64,000 bases of DNA. Origin: Acidisarcina polymorpha. Lineage in GTDB: Bacteria; Acidobacteriota; Terriglobia; Terriglobales; Acidobacteriaceae. The notes under the pieces were generated by a model. It did no database searches. It worked only from the letters and a program-made list of their open reading frames with translations, and was not told the DNA's origin. This document shows, in pieces, positions 1-7,985 of this stretch (positions are counted from its first letter, which is position 1; every line of letters starts with the position of its first letter). A program made the position numbers and the translations under genes. Location: contig NZ_CP030840.1 in NCBI RefSeq assembly GCF_003330725.1, positions 3,224,001-3,288,000 of the forward strand, given 5' to 3'.

Positions 1-4
1 CACC

Positions 5-805
5 TTAGTTGGTTGTCGGCATCATGCCGCCATCTACGCGTAAGTTGGCACCTGTGATGAAGTCGGCCAGCGGACTTGATAAAAAAGCCACCATGTTCGC
101 AATGTCCATCGGCGAGCCGATCCTGCCGGCAGGCAAACGGGTTTGCTGCACATAGAACTGCTCGAACATGTCGAAGTTGTACTCCTGTCCCTGCGAGGTC
201 ATCATCTCCCGCGCCCCAGCTTCCATCCCCGGTGTTCGGATGGGCCCCGGGCTCACTGTGTTTGCAGTCACGCCGGTCCCGCCGAGTTCTTTTGCCAAAG
301 AAACCGCTTGGGCGATGTTGGCAGCCTTCGTTGTGCCGTAATTAGCCACAGGGGGACCCGGCATCGGGCCAAGGAAGCTGCCCAGCATCACGACCCGACC
401 CCACTTACGCTCCACCATCGAGGGAACAAGTTGCGTGACCAGCCGTACGACCGAGCCCACGTTCGCGTTGTACAGATCAAGCCACTCAGCTGCAGTCGAT
501 AGCAGCCATGGCTTCATCGGAAATGTCCCTGCGTTGTTGATGAGGATGTCGATACCGCCAAAGGCCGACAAGGAGACCTTCACGACCTCGGCCGTCTCCT
601 CATCGCTTCCAAGATCGCCGATGGCTGCCATGGCCGCTCCTCCACTCGCAGTGATTTCCTGCACTACGCGATCCGCTTCCGCCTTTCGCCTGCCATGAAC
701 AACAACCTGCACACCTTCCCCTGCAAGAGTCTTCGCGATCTGTTCCCCAATTCCACTTGTGCTCCCGGTGACCAAAGCACGCTTCCCGTTCAGTTCTAGA
801 TCCAT
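5..805 (-). CDS. SDR-family NAD(P)-dependent oxidoreductase
   Basis: Predicted cytoplasmic short-chain dehydrogenase of 266 residues. The cofactor motif TGSTSGIG lies near residue 12, the NNAG motif near residue 90, and the catalytic pair appears as YGTTKAA (Tyr-x-x-x-Lys) in the second half, so the Rossmann core is complete. The classical length of this family is about 250 residues. The ATG at 803-805 is chosen because GGAGG lies 5 nt upstream; an in-frame ATG at 815-817 lacks one. It is divergent from a TetR gene, and the shared 82-bp region holds two identical-geometry operators, so that regulator probably represses it. Substrate unknown. Confidence 0.9.
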   Translation of the reverse strand: MDLELNGKRALVTGSTSGIGEQIAKTLAGEGVQVVVHGRRKAEADRVVQEITASGGAAMAAIGDLGSDEETAEVVKVSLSAFGGIDILINNAGTFPMKPWLLSTAAEWLDLYNANVGSVVRLVTQLVPSMVERKWGRVVMLGSFLGPMPGPPVANYGTTKAANIAQAVSLAKELGGTGVTANTVSPGPIRTPGMEAGAREMMTSQGQEYNFDMFEQFYVQQTRLPAGRIGSPMDIANMVAFLSSPLADFITGANLRVDGGMMPTTN

Positions 806-816
806 CACTGCCTCCA

Positions 817-838
817 TTCCGTAATGAGCACTATGGAA
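817..838. promoter_or_regulatory. Operator 1, inverted repeat TTCCGTA-N8-TATGGAA
   Basis: Seven-bp arms at 817-823 and 832-838 are complementary except for one position and are separated by 8 nt. The site starts just upstream of the SDR ribosome-binding site. A near-identical site lies 55 bp away. The size and symmetry fit a TetR-family dimer; the binding protein is inferred from the adjacent divergent TetR gene. Confidence 0.7.
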
Positions 839-871
839 AGTATGCTTGGGTTGCGGAGTCTGGTCAAGGGA

Positions 872-893
872 TTCCATAATAGTTGCTATGGAA
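872..893. promoter_or_regulatory. Operator 2, inverted repeat TTCCATA-N8-TATGGAA
   Basis: Perfect 7-bp arms at 872-878 and 887-893 with an 8-nt spacer. It overlaps the start codon of the TetR gene (888-890), which suggests autorepression by blocking transcription. It shares arms and spacing with operator 1. Confidence 0.72.
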
Positions 894-1517
894 ACACTCG
901 ATCCTCCCGCAGCGAAACGTCTAGGTCGACCGCTCTCGTTTGATCGTGACAAGGCGCTGCATGCGGCCTTGTTGCAGTTCTGGCGGACAGGGTATGAGAC
1001 CACAAGCGTCGCTGAGCTCACCCACGTCATGGGCATTACCGCGCCGAGCCTGTACACCGCCTTCGGAGACAAGGAATCTCTCTTCCTCGAATGCCTGGAA
1101 AAATATGCGAACCCAGGACCGAAGACAACTCCCGAGCTGATTGCGGAGGCTCGCTCCGCTCGGCAGGCTGCGCAGCAGCTTCTTGAGCTTTCCGCGCGCT
1201 GGTTCACTCAACGGGACGCCCCTGCCGGGTGTCTGGTCGCAAGCGGTGCGTCCAGCGGGTCGGTCAATTCACAGCGCGTTCGAGCAGCCCTGAAGAATAT
1301 CCGCGACGCCAATCGCAAGGCTCTTCAAAAAAGGGCAGAACGGGACATCCGCGAGGGGCGCCTGCCCAGAACGGCAAACGCGCAGGCCCTCGCCTCCATG
1401 ACGATGGCTATCGTTCAAGGCATGTCGACGTTGGCAAGGGACGGGGTTGGTCAAAAGGCTTTAATGGACTTGGCGCGAACTGCAATGAATGCGTGGCCAA
1501 CGGATGAGTCCTCATAA
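888..1517 (+). CDS. TetR/AcrR-family transcriptional regulator
   Basis: A 209-residue regulator. The N-terminal helix-turn-helix runs from about residue 15 to 60 (segment GITAPSLYTAFGDKESLF is the recognition-helix region), followed by a TetR-type ligand-binding half with the signature GCLVASGAS. The ATG at 888 is preferred over an upstream TTG because homologous sequence begins there. It is divergent from the SDR dehydrogenase and its start codon lies inside operator 2, so it most likely represses itself and the dehydrogenase until an unknown ligand binds. Confidence 0.88.
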   Translation: METLDPPAAKRLGRPLSFDRDKALHAALLQFWRTGYETTSVAELTHVMGITAPSLYTAFGDKESLFLECLEKYANPGPKTTPELIAEARSARQAAQQLLELSARWFTQRDAPAGCLVASGASSGSVNSQRVRAALKNIRDANRKALQKRAERDIREGRLPRTANAQALASMTMAIVQGMSTLARDGVGQKALMDLARTAMNAWPTDESS

Positions 1518-1638
1518 ACGGCATTCGGTCTAAGTTTCGTTGGGATCATATGGGTGCCTGGTGGGTCCCGGACTCCTCGGAGAGCCCAATTGACGAGGTC
1601 AGATTCTTACCGAAAAATAGTGTTGAAGGAATCTACGT

Positions 1639-2334
1639 ATGCGGGGAGGAGGACATCACAACGAGAACGCAGCGGCGTTTGACGCGGAAGCCTATCTTGC
1701 CAGTGTTGGTATTGGCCGTCGAGTCGTTCAACTCAAGAGGAAGCGGGTCTTTTTTTCGCAGGGGGATCCGGCAGATGCTGTGTTCTATATTCGGAAGGGT
1801 TCCGCGAAGCTGACGGTTGTTTCGAAGGCCGGTAAAGAAGCAACGATTACGCTGTTGAATGCTGGCGACTTCGTTGGGGAAGAGGCCATCACGGCAGTGC
1901 TCGGTCGTCGTCTTGCGACTGCAACGGCAACCACCAACTGTATCGCTCTACGGATTCAGCGTGACGAAATGATCCGCGTTATGCATGAGCAGCACGATTT
2001 TTCAGACCTCTTCGTAGCATTTCTGTTGGCACGAAGTATGCGGACCCAGGCCGATCTTGTAGATCAACTCTTCAATTCAAGCGAGAAACGACTGGCGCGA
2101 ATTCTGCTTTTGATGGCAGAGGTTGGAAGACCTGGGGAACCGGAGATGTTGATCCCTCGGATTTCTCAGGAGACACTCGCGAACTTGATAGGAACAACGC
2201 GCTCTCGGGTCAGCTTCTTCATGAACCGCTTTCGGAAGCTGGGCTTCATCACTTACAACGGTCGCATTCATGTGAACAAGTCGCTCCTGAACGTGGTCCT
2301 ACACGACCACATATCGGGGACCAAATGCCATTAG
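1639..2334 (+). CDS. Crp/Fnr-family transcriptional regulator
   Basis: A 231-residue cytoplasmic regulator. Residues about 25-140 form a cyclic-nucleotide-binding-type beta-roll (FFSQGDPADAVFYI, then GDFVGEEA), and residues about 150-225 form a Crp-type winged helix with the recognition segment SQETLANLIGTTRSRVS. No cysteine cluster of the Fnr type is visible, so oxygen sensing by an iron-sulfur cluster is unlikely; the ligand is unknown. GAAGGA at 1625-1630 lies 8 nt before the ATG. It stands alone, downstream of the TetR gene, and no target could be assigned. Confidence 0.88.
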   Translation: MRGGGHHNENAAAFDAEAYLASVGIGRRVVQLKRKRVFFSQGDPADAVFYIRKGSAKLTVVSKAGKEATITLLNAGDFVGEEAITAVLGRRLATATATTNCIALRIQRDEMIRVMHEQHDFSDLFVAFLLARSMRTQADLVDQLFNSSEKRLARILLLMAEVGRPGEPEMLIPRISQETLANLIGTTRSRVSFFMNRFRKLGFITYNGRIHVNKSLLNVVLHDHISGTKCH

Positions 2335-2453
2335 CGCACCAATCATGGATGCTGCAGAAGAACGGTCTAAGGGTGCCCGCCGGCCCCTCTCTTCAGCGAC
2401 CTCTAGCGACCGGCACACGAAATAACTCGAATCCGCCTCATTCGGTACAGGCA

Positions 2454-3116
2454 TCAGTCTCGGAGCAGGTAACCGTTGAGAAAGAGATCGATCGTAGCGT
2501 CAGCCATGACCCTCGCTTCCGTGGCGGAACCTTTTTTACCAAGGGTCATCCAGGTGCGATGGAAAGAGGAACCCGCGATCATATTGCAAAATAGGAAGCC
2601 GGCCGTGACTGGATCGGTGATGCGAAGCTTCTTCTTCACCATCCACCCCTCTAGGAAGCGACCAACGATGCGCGCCGACGCTTGCGGACCCCGTACATAC
2701 CAAATTTCGGCGGCTTCAGGAAACCGAGCGGCTTCCGAGAAGATCAACCTGTTGAAAAGTTGATGTTGTGGGTCAAACATGGCATCGGTAAAGCCGTACG
2801 CAAACGTTCGCAGGCCGTCGATCAACGACAGGCCAGCGGTATCGATGGACTCCAACTCAATCTGGACTTTATCGCATAGATCGGACACAACAGCGATGAA
2901 GAGGCCACGTTTGCCGCCGAATTGGCGGTAGATGTGCGTTGTCGAGCCTCCCGCAACAGCGATGATCTCTTCGACGCTGACGTTTTGGTAACCCTTCTGT
3001 AGAAAAAGGGTTGTGGCCGCCCGCAGCACCTCGACAGTTCGCAGTTCGCCGCGGCTCTTCACTACGCTTTTAGGGCGACCCGCTGAACGTTCCTCCGAAA
3101 CAACTTTGCGCGCCAT
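2454..3116 (-). CDS. TetR/AcrR-family transcriptional regulator
   Basis: A 220-residue regulator. The helix-turn-helix occupies about residues 25-70 (NVSVEEIIAVAGGSTTHIYRQF is the turn and recognition helix region) and the C-terminal half has the aromatic-rich effector domain typical of AcrR-like proteins (SEAARFPEAAEIWY). The ATG at 3114-3116 is preceded by GGAGGA 10-11 nt upstream; a TTG 11 codons earlier is possible. A GTAAC-N4-GTTAC palindrome lies 54 bp upstream and is a candidate autoregulatory operator. No enzyme gene is directly linked, so the controlled genes are unknown. Confidence 0.87.
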   Translation of the reverse strand: MARKVVSEERSAGRPKSVVKSRGELRTVEVLRAATTLFLQKGYQNVSVEEIIAVAGGSTTHIYRQFGGKRGLFIAVVSDLCDKVQIELESIDTAGLSLIDGLRTFAYGFTDAMFDPQHQLFNRLIFSEAARFPEAAEIWYVRGPQASARIVGRFLEGWMVKKKLRITDPVTAGFLFCNMIAGSSFHRTWMTLGKKGSATEARVMADATIDLFLNGYLLRD

Positions 3117-3169
3117 CCAAGTGGGGTCCTCCTCATAAGTTGAACTCAACTCGACCCGGATGTGATAAT

Positions 3170-3183
3170 GTAACTGACGTTAC
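3170..3183. promoter_or_regulatory. Palindrome GTAAC-TGAC-GTTAC upstream of TetR gene
   Basis: Perfect 5-bp arms with a 4-nt spacer, 54 bp upstream of the TetR start at 3116. Position and symmetry suggest an autoregulatory operator. The arms are short, so chance is not excluded. Confidence 0.45.
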
Positions 3184-3316
3184 TGTTTCGTGAAGAACTC
3201 AAGAACGCCCTCCAATAGCTCCAAGGGGCACTAAGCACCGTGCAACGGACACACCCCCCGCGCAGCTCGCCACTCCCGCAGCTCCGAAGAGGGGCGAGAA
3301 ATGACCGGCACGTTCT

Positions 3317-3694
3317 ATGGAGAGAAATACTAAACTCGTCGAAACCTCTTGCGCGGAACAGATTTTATTAGGCATTGAATTGCTCCAAGGAAAATGGACG
3401 ATCCACATCCTTTGCGCAATGCGCGCTCGATCGGTACGCCTAAGCGAATTGAGGCGAGAGATTCCAACCGCGTCCAAGAAGGCTCTCACTTCCAGCTTGC
3501 GTTCTCTACAGGCGGCCCATGTCGTCATTCGAAGAGATCTGAGTAGTAACGTCCTCCATGTTGAGTATGAACTCGTTGATTCCATGCGGGCACCTCTTGG
3601 CACATTGCTAGATCTGCTCGCTGAATGGGGTGGAGCGTACACCTCACAAGACTCAGCACAGAAGCTCTTGTCAACAGAGACGCCGGAATCGTAG
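3317..3694 (+). CDS. HxlR-family winged-helix transcriptional regulator
   Basis: A 125-residue protein covering a complete HxlR (DUF24) domain: ILLGIELLQGKWTIHILCAM is the characteristic opening helix and the winged helix follows with LSELRREIPTASKKALTSSLR. HxlR proteins bind DNA as dimers and respond to aldehydes, quinones or redox changes in studied cases; the signal here is unknown. It ends 30 nt from the convergent histidine-kinase gene. The out-of-frame tail of the frameshifted kinase would run across this gene, which supports placing the true kinase end at 3725. No strong ribosome-binding site precedes the ATG. Confidence 0.82.
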   Translation: MERNTKLVETSCAEQILLGIELLQGKWTIHILCAMRARSVRLSELRREIPTASKKALTSSLRSLQAAHVVIRRDLSSNVLHVEYELVDSMRAPLGTLLDLLAEWGGAYTSQDSAQKLLSTETPES

Positions 3695-3724
3695 AAGAGC
3701 TGAATCCCTAGGTCAAGTTTTGCT

Positions 3725-5013
3725 CTAAGTGGTTGCATGGGTAGATTGAACCTGCGACCTCTGTTTATGAGATAGATTTTTCGGCAATCCGAAATCTGCT
3801 TGATGGGGTAGAACCGGCAAAACCAGTGAAAATGTTGTTCCTTGCGGACCTCTTGTGAGGGAACGCATACTGATGGAGCCGCCATGCTTTTCGAGGATCT
3901 GTTTGCAGACCCACAGTCCAAGCCATTTCCCGTAGAACCTTTGGTTGTGAAAAACGGTTGAAAGATCTTATGTCGTACCGCCGCATCGATACCTTGACCA
4001 TCGTCGGCGATAGTTATGCGGATGCGTAAACTACCGTCTAAGGGATTTCGCGATGAGGAAGCCCGAACCGATAACCTACCGCCCTCGCCAACTGCATCCA
4101 GACTGTTGAGCATTAGGTTCGAAATCACTTGCCGTAATTCGCCAAAAACTGCGGTGATTGGAAGGAGATCGTCGCACTGTCTATCCACCACGACCTGCGT
4201 AGACACCAACTTTGCTTGCAGAAGGTCGATGACGGAATCCAGCAGTGTGGCAGCGAGAAAAGTGGTGGGTTCGGATGACTCACGATAGAAGCCTAACGTC
4301 TGGCGCGTTATGTGTGCGATACGTTTCAACTCCGCATCCGCCATCTTTAAATACCGATGGACTGGCGCCGGTGTGTCGTCGATCGTTTGCGCCAAGAATA
4401 ATAGGTTCATTACAGCGGCGAGAGGGTTGTTGATCTCATGAGCGAGAACGGCAGCCATGCGTCCAGCCGACGCTAGTTTCTCGCTGACTATCAGGGCCTC
4501 TTCGGTTTTCTTTCCCAGAATGATGGCCGCCTGCAGTTGTACGTTCAAAAGCTCCCCTGCTTCCGTTAGCTCATGCTGACGAACTGAGCCCAGGAGTAAC
4601 GCCTGATTCATGGCGATCGCATCATCGTGCAAGCTTGCCGCTTCGGTCACCTGGACCATAATGCCGAGATGGCTGTGGTCCCGCCCGAGCAGCGGCCACA
4701 TCGCGTAGGACCAGTAGAGCGGATGAGTACCCTGCTCCTGCCCGATATGACTATCAGCCAACCCTGTCTCGGCAACCCGGTCCATCAGTATGGCGCATTC
4801 GTTTGTGCTAGGAGTAAGGCCGCAAAAAGCAGTCCCGACCAGTTCATCCTTTGATTTGCCGGTGAGCAGACAAAAAGCCAGGTTGACGTAGCGGAGGGTG
4901 TGTAAGGGACCGCTCAACGCGGCCATGGCCATTGCCGAAGCGTCGGCAAGGGCGCAGCAGAGCGTCGGTAGGTCCACTTCATGCTCGGCATTGTCGATCT
5001 GTTCGGTTGCCAA
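3725..5013 (-). pseudogene. PAS-domain sensor histidine kinase with a one-base frameshift
   Basis: Reconstructed length 429 residues. A PAS-like sensor domain covers about residues 20-125, a HisKA dimerisation domain holds the phospho-acceptor His192 in LAHEINNPLAA, and the HATPase domain shows the N box (NLMLNSLDA), DDGQGID and FFTTKGSTG. Right after the last motif the frame changes: the expected GLGL-type G2 box is read only if one G is restored at about 3918-3919. With that base the protein continues to a stop at 3725. No transmembrane segment is visible, so it is cytoplasmic. It starts at TTG with GGAG 5 nt upstream, 12 nt behind the kaiC-like gene, so it is probably the partner kinase of that ATPase. 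Confidence 0.85.
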
Positions 5014-5025
5014 CTTAGCTCCGTG

Positions 5026-6531
5026 TCAAATCTTCTTGTTGAGTAGCAGCTCTTCCGAGCGCAAGACCGAAACCGGTTGTGGGATTCCAGTGATGAGGTC
5101 AACATAGTTCTTCAAGCGATCCCCAATGACGATGCCGTCGGTGGTGATCTGATACTTTCGGATTTCCCGGCTGTGGGCGGTTCTGCGCATCTTCACCACC
5201 ATCATGATCTGGCAGAGTTCACCATCGATCTCTACATAACGCATTCTGATGATGTCGTCGGTGAGGAACGAGATCGAATAGCTGCTGAAGGACAGCTCGG
5301 TAAAGGTCTCCGGCATCTCCAGGGTGCTCAGGATCGTTATGCCGATAGCGGTAAGGGCGAAGATCATGCGGTAGAGCGATTCGCGGAAGTCGGTGCGGAA
5401 GGAGGGCGCCAGGGCCATCTCGAAGCCGGCCAGGGAATCGATCACCAAACGCTTTGCGCCTGTCCTCTTCACGGCGTCAAGAATCTCCTGCATCATCTCA
5501 TCCACCGACAAATCCAGAGGCCGGAGGTAAATGACTTCCAGGCTTCCTTTGGTAAGCGGCGTCTGGAGGTCAAGTCCAAATTCAGCGGCGCGTGCGGTGT
5601 ATTCGTTCGGTCGCTCCTCAAAGACCGCGGCTATGCCCGGTTCGCCCGCGCGTATGCCCGCAGCAAGGAATTGCGTCGCCATCAGCGATTTGCCAGTTCC
5701 AGAGGAACCAGCGATCAGCAGGCTGTCCCCCTCCGGAACGCCTCCGCCCATCATCTCGTCCAGTGCCGGTATACCCAGGGAAAGACGCCTTACGGTGCTA
5801 TATGTCTTTCTCTGGCCAACCAGGCCAAGAGTTCGCGAAAAGGCCTGCAGACCGGCTTCCGTGATACGGAAGGTGTGCAGCCCCGGAACAGAAGCCTGTC
5901 CGCGCAACTTCATGACCTGCATCTTGCGAACGACGGAGTTCCGGTCCACTTGCTGGAAGAGCCAGAACAGACCGTCAGCGACGGTGAAGACGGGATTGTC
6001 GCGCACCTCCGACTCGGAATACTCGCCAATCAGGAACGTGGTCGCCTCCCAACTGGTGAGCAGAAGCGCCAATTGCTGCACGAACGTTTGGACAGCCATA
6101 TTCTTGCCTTCGTGCATCTCGCTGCGTAGCACGGTACGGAAGGAGTCCACCACAACGATGCTCGGGTTGGCGGCTTCCACCTGTTTAGAAACCTCTTCCA
6201 GTACGCCCTCTAGCCCGCGCTCGACGAGCTCCTGACTCAAGTTCACGAAGCGCACAGCATTGTTAAGCTTGGCTGCGTCAAAGAAGGAGAATTGCTGCTG
6301 ATATCGCAACATCTTCAGCGCCGGTTCCCCGAGCACGGTGAAGTAAAGCGCAGGCCGCTCGACGGTGGCATTGGCGAAGATGAACTGGTGAGCCAGGGTG
6401 GTCTTGCCGCATCCAGGTGCGCCGGCGATGATGTTGAACGAAAACTCAGGCAACCCGCCGCCGAGTATCTCATCGAGCCCAGGTACTCCTGTCGGCAACT
6501 GGTTGATCTTGACCCTATTTGGTTCATTCAT
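5026..6531 (-). CDS. kaiC: KaiC-like double P-loop ATPase
   Basis: A 501-residue protein with two RecA-like KaiC domains. CI has Walker A GAPGCGKT at 37-44 and Walker B ending in VVVDS near 126-130; CII has Walker A GSSGTGKS at 275-282, the catalytic pair EE at 305-306 and Walker B RLVIDS. CI has only one acidic residue (E69) where clock KaiC has a pair. The segment matching the clock phosphorylation loop reads SISFLTD at 419-425, so the position of Ser431 is Ser but that of Thr432 is Phe. No kaiA or kaiB is present. The gene overlaps the upstream small gene by 4 nt and precedes the kinase by 12 nt. Likely a signalling ATPase rather than a full clock; substrate unknown. Confidence 0.9.
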   Translation of the reverse strand: MNEPNRVKINQLPTGVPGLDEILGGGLPEFSFNIIAGAPGCGKTTLAHQFIFANATVERPALYFTVLGEPALKMLRYQQQFSFFDAAKLNNAVRFVNLSQELVERGLEGVLEEVSKQVEAANPSIVVVDSFRTVLRSEMHEGKNMAVQTFVQQLALLLTSWEATTFLIGEYSESEVRDNPVFTVADGLFWLFQQVDRNSVVRKMQVMKLRGQASVPGLHTFRITEAGLQAFSRTLGLVGQRKTYSTVRRLSLGIPALDEMMGGGVPEGDSLLIAGSSGTGKSLMATQFLAAGIRAGEPGIAAVFEERPNEYTARAAEFGLDLQTPLTKGSLEVIYLRPLDLSVDEMMQEILDAVKRTGAKRLVIDSLAGFEMALAPSFRTDFRESLYRMIFALTAIGITILSTLEMPETFTELSFSSYSISFLTDDIIRMRYVEIDGELCQIMMVVKMRRTAHSREIRKYQITTDGIVIGDRLKNYVDLITGIPQPVSVLRSEELLLNKKI

Positions 6532-6947
6532 TTTGATTCATCCTTTTCAACCTTCACTTCGGAGTCGGGCAGGTCTAGCCACACATCATTCACCAGCCGG
6601 AGGGTGAGAGACTCGCCGATAAATGTAATCATCAGCCCAATCAAATGCGCAATGAGCACGGAACCCGATTGCTCCGCTTCGCCATTCTGACTCTCCAGCG
6701 AACCGTCCGCGTTGACTTGCCACGCGCCGAGCGCTGGAGACTCCTGCTTTGCAAGGGTCAGTGCGCGCGCCAGGAGCGAACGGAACCCCGCTGCCCCAGC
6801 CAGCGTGGTTAGAGAACGCCGAAGCTTGTTGCACACGCGAGATACCGCATGAGTGCCCGCATTCAACGTCTCTGCCTCCGCAAGTTCATAAGCTAGAAGC
6901 CGTTCGGCGAGTTCGCGTGTTGTAGAAGTATCTGCGCTTCGCATCAT
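6528..6947 (-). CDS. Conserved protein of unknown function, first gene of the kaiC operon
   Basis: A 139-residue protein of no family recognised here. It appears soluble and alpha/beta, with an acidic C-terminal tail. It is paralogous to the divergent protein starting at 7304: both share an F-x-x-L-x-x-RAL-x-x-AK segment, then P-x-LGA-x-x-V, a G-x-x-LI helix and GE-x-x-T-x-RL. Its stop overlaps the kaiC-like start (ATGA at 6528-6531), which indicates translational coupling and equal stoichiometry. It is probably an adaptor or regulator of the ATPase, by context only. Start is one of two adjacent ATG codons at 6942-6947. Confidence 0.75.
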   Translation of the reverse strand: MMRSADTSTTRELAERLLAYELAEAETLNAGTHAVSRVCNKLRRSLTTLAGAAGFRSLLARALTLAKQESPALGAWQVNADGSLESQNGEAEQSGSVLIAHLIGLMITFIGESLTLRLVNDVWLDLPDSEVKVEKDESK

Positions 6948-7303
6948 CTGTTTTGGACGTCCGGGCCGTCACCCTCCTACCGAGCTTACGCTGTTGCCAA
7001 CGTACTGATTGGCCAAAGGAGAACGCCTCTATCTGAAAGCTTCTATTTGTTCTTCAAAGGCGAGATCGGCAACTTCCGCCGCCGCTTTTGTGCGATGACC
7101 CTGGAAGTAGACGAACACTGACTGCGAAAGCTAGCTGGTCAATAATGCTCGCCTTTCAGCAAACAATCCAATTAGCATTCCCAACAGGGACACATAGGGA
7201 CCGGATGAAGAGTGAAGGAAGTCTCATCCCTAATGCAACCCGCGAAACCTCAGATAGTGGTTACGATCCTCATCAAACTGGGCTTCGCGTGCAAGGAGAA
7301 CCG
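6948..7303. other. Divergent intergenic region of the kaiC locus
   Basis: About 356 bp between the two divergently transcribed paralogous genes. It must hold both promoters. No convincing palindrome, hairpin or small gene was found. AAGGAG at 7293-7298 is the ribosome-binding site of the rightward gene. Confidence 0.5.
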
Positions 7304-7984
7304 ATGAATCCTCCACCACGAATTAGTGAATGGGCCCGCAAGCTGATTGCTTCCGAGATTGATCATGATTCGAACGCCGCACAGACCGAGCTTGCAACAC
7401 TTCGGGTCTATGAGCGACTTCGCCTCCGGTTCAGAGCCCCGGTGGGAGTGGACGCATTTCAGGCTCTAGCTTCTCGTGCCTTGTCTGTGGCCAAGTCGCA
7501 GTTTCCAAGCCTCGGTGCCGTGTGTGTCGCCTCCAATGGCGACTTGCGTGTTCTGGACGAGATTGAAGCGCCGCCAAGACTAGGTGAGGACGGCGAGGTC
7601 GGAGTCATTCTAATTTCACAGATGCTTAGACTATTCATATCCCTCCTTGGAGAGCCCGCAACGGTCCGCTTAATAGAAGATGCGCCTCTTAGGATTGAAC
7701 CCCAGGCGGACCCGGAGACGACAGGAACAAACATCTCGAAGACGGGTACGAACTACTTAGGGCCCTTCAAAGATATTTCTTTAGAGGCTGACCAGTTAAG
7801 GCAGGTGAGCGAACGTCTTGAAACACTGACAGACACACACACCGGTATCGACGAGCTAATGAGCGTGGCTGGAAACATCCGTAGCATTGCCTCGGTTTTG
7901 GACGTATTTACACTCATCCGAAGCAAAGCTGGCGGCTCACAAGATAGCGTACTTGTTCCACCAACGAACGGCTATCTTAATTGA
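7304..7984 (+). CDS. Conserved protein paralogous to the kaiC-operon leader gene
   Basis: A 226-residue protein without a recognised family. Residues about 1-135 correspond to the whole 139-residue product of the gene at 6528-6947 (shared RAL-SVAK, P-SLGA, GVILIS, GEPATVRLIED blocks). The C-terminal 90 residues are an extra helical, polar extension with possible coiled-coil character and no partner in the paralog. The ATG at 7304 is chosen because AAGGAG lies 5 nt upstream; longer in-frame sequence has no such signal. It diverges from the kaiC operon, an arrangement suggesting common control and a shared complex. Confidence 0.75.
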   Translation: MNPPPRISEWARKLIASEIDHDSNAAQTELATLRVYERLRLRFRAPVGVDAFQALASRALSVAKSQFPSLGAVCVASNGDLRVLDEIEAPPRLGEDGEVGVILISQMLRLFISLLGEPATVRLIEDAPLRIEPQADPETTGTNISKTGTNYLGPFKDISLEADQLRQVSERLETLTDTHTGIDELMSVAGNIRSIASVLDVFTLIRSKAGGSQDSVLVPPTNGYLN

Positions 7985-7985
7985 G

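Noticed and set aside
3199-3724. Readthrough of the kinase frame beyond the HATPase domain
   Set aside because: The tail reads across the HxlR gene and lacks domain features; one missing base explains it and gives a normal kinase end at 3725.
5077-6129. Long open frame (350 codons) on the plus strand
   Set aside because: It lies entirely antisense to the kaiC-like gene, is rich in unusual residues and shows no domain; it is a shadow of high-GC coding DNA.
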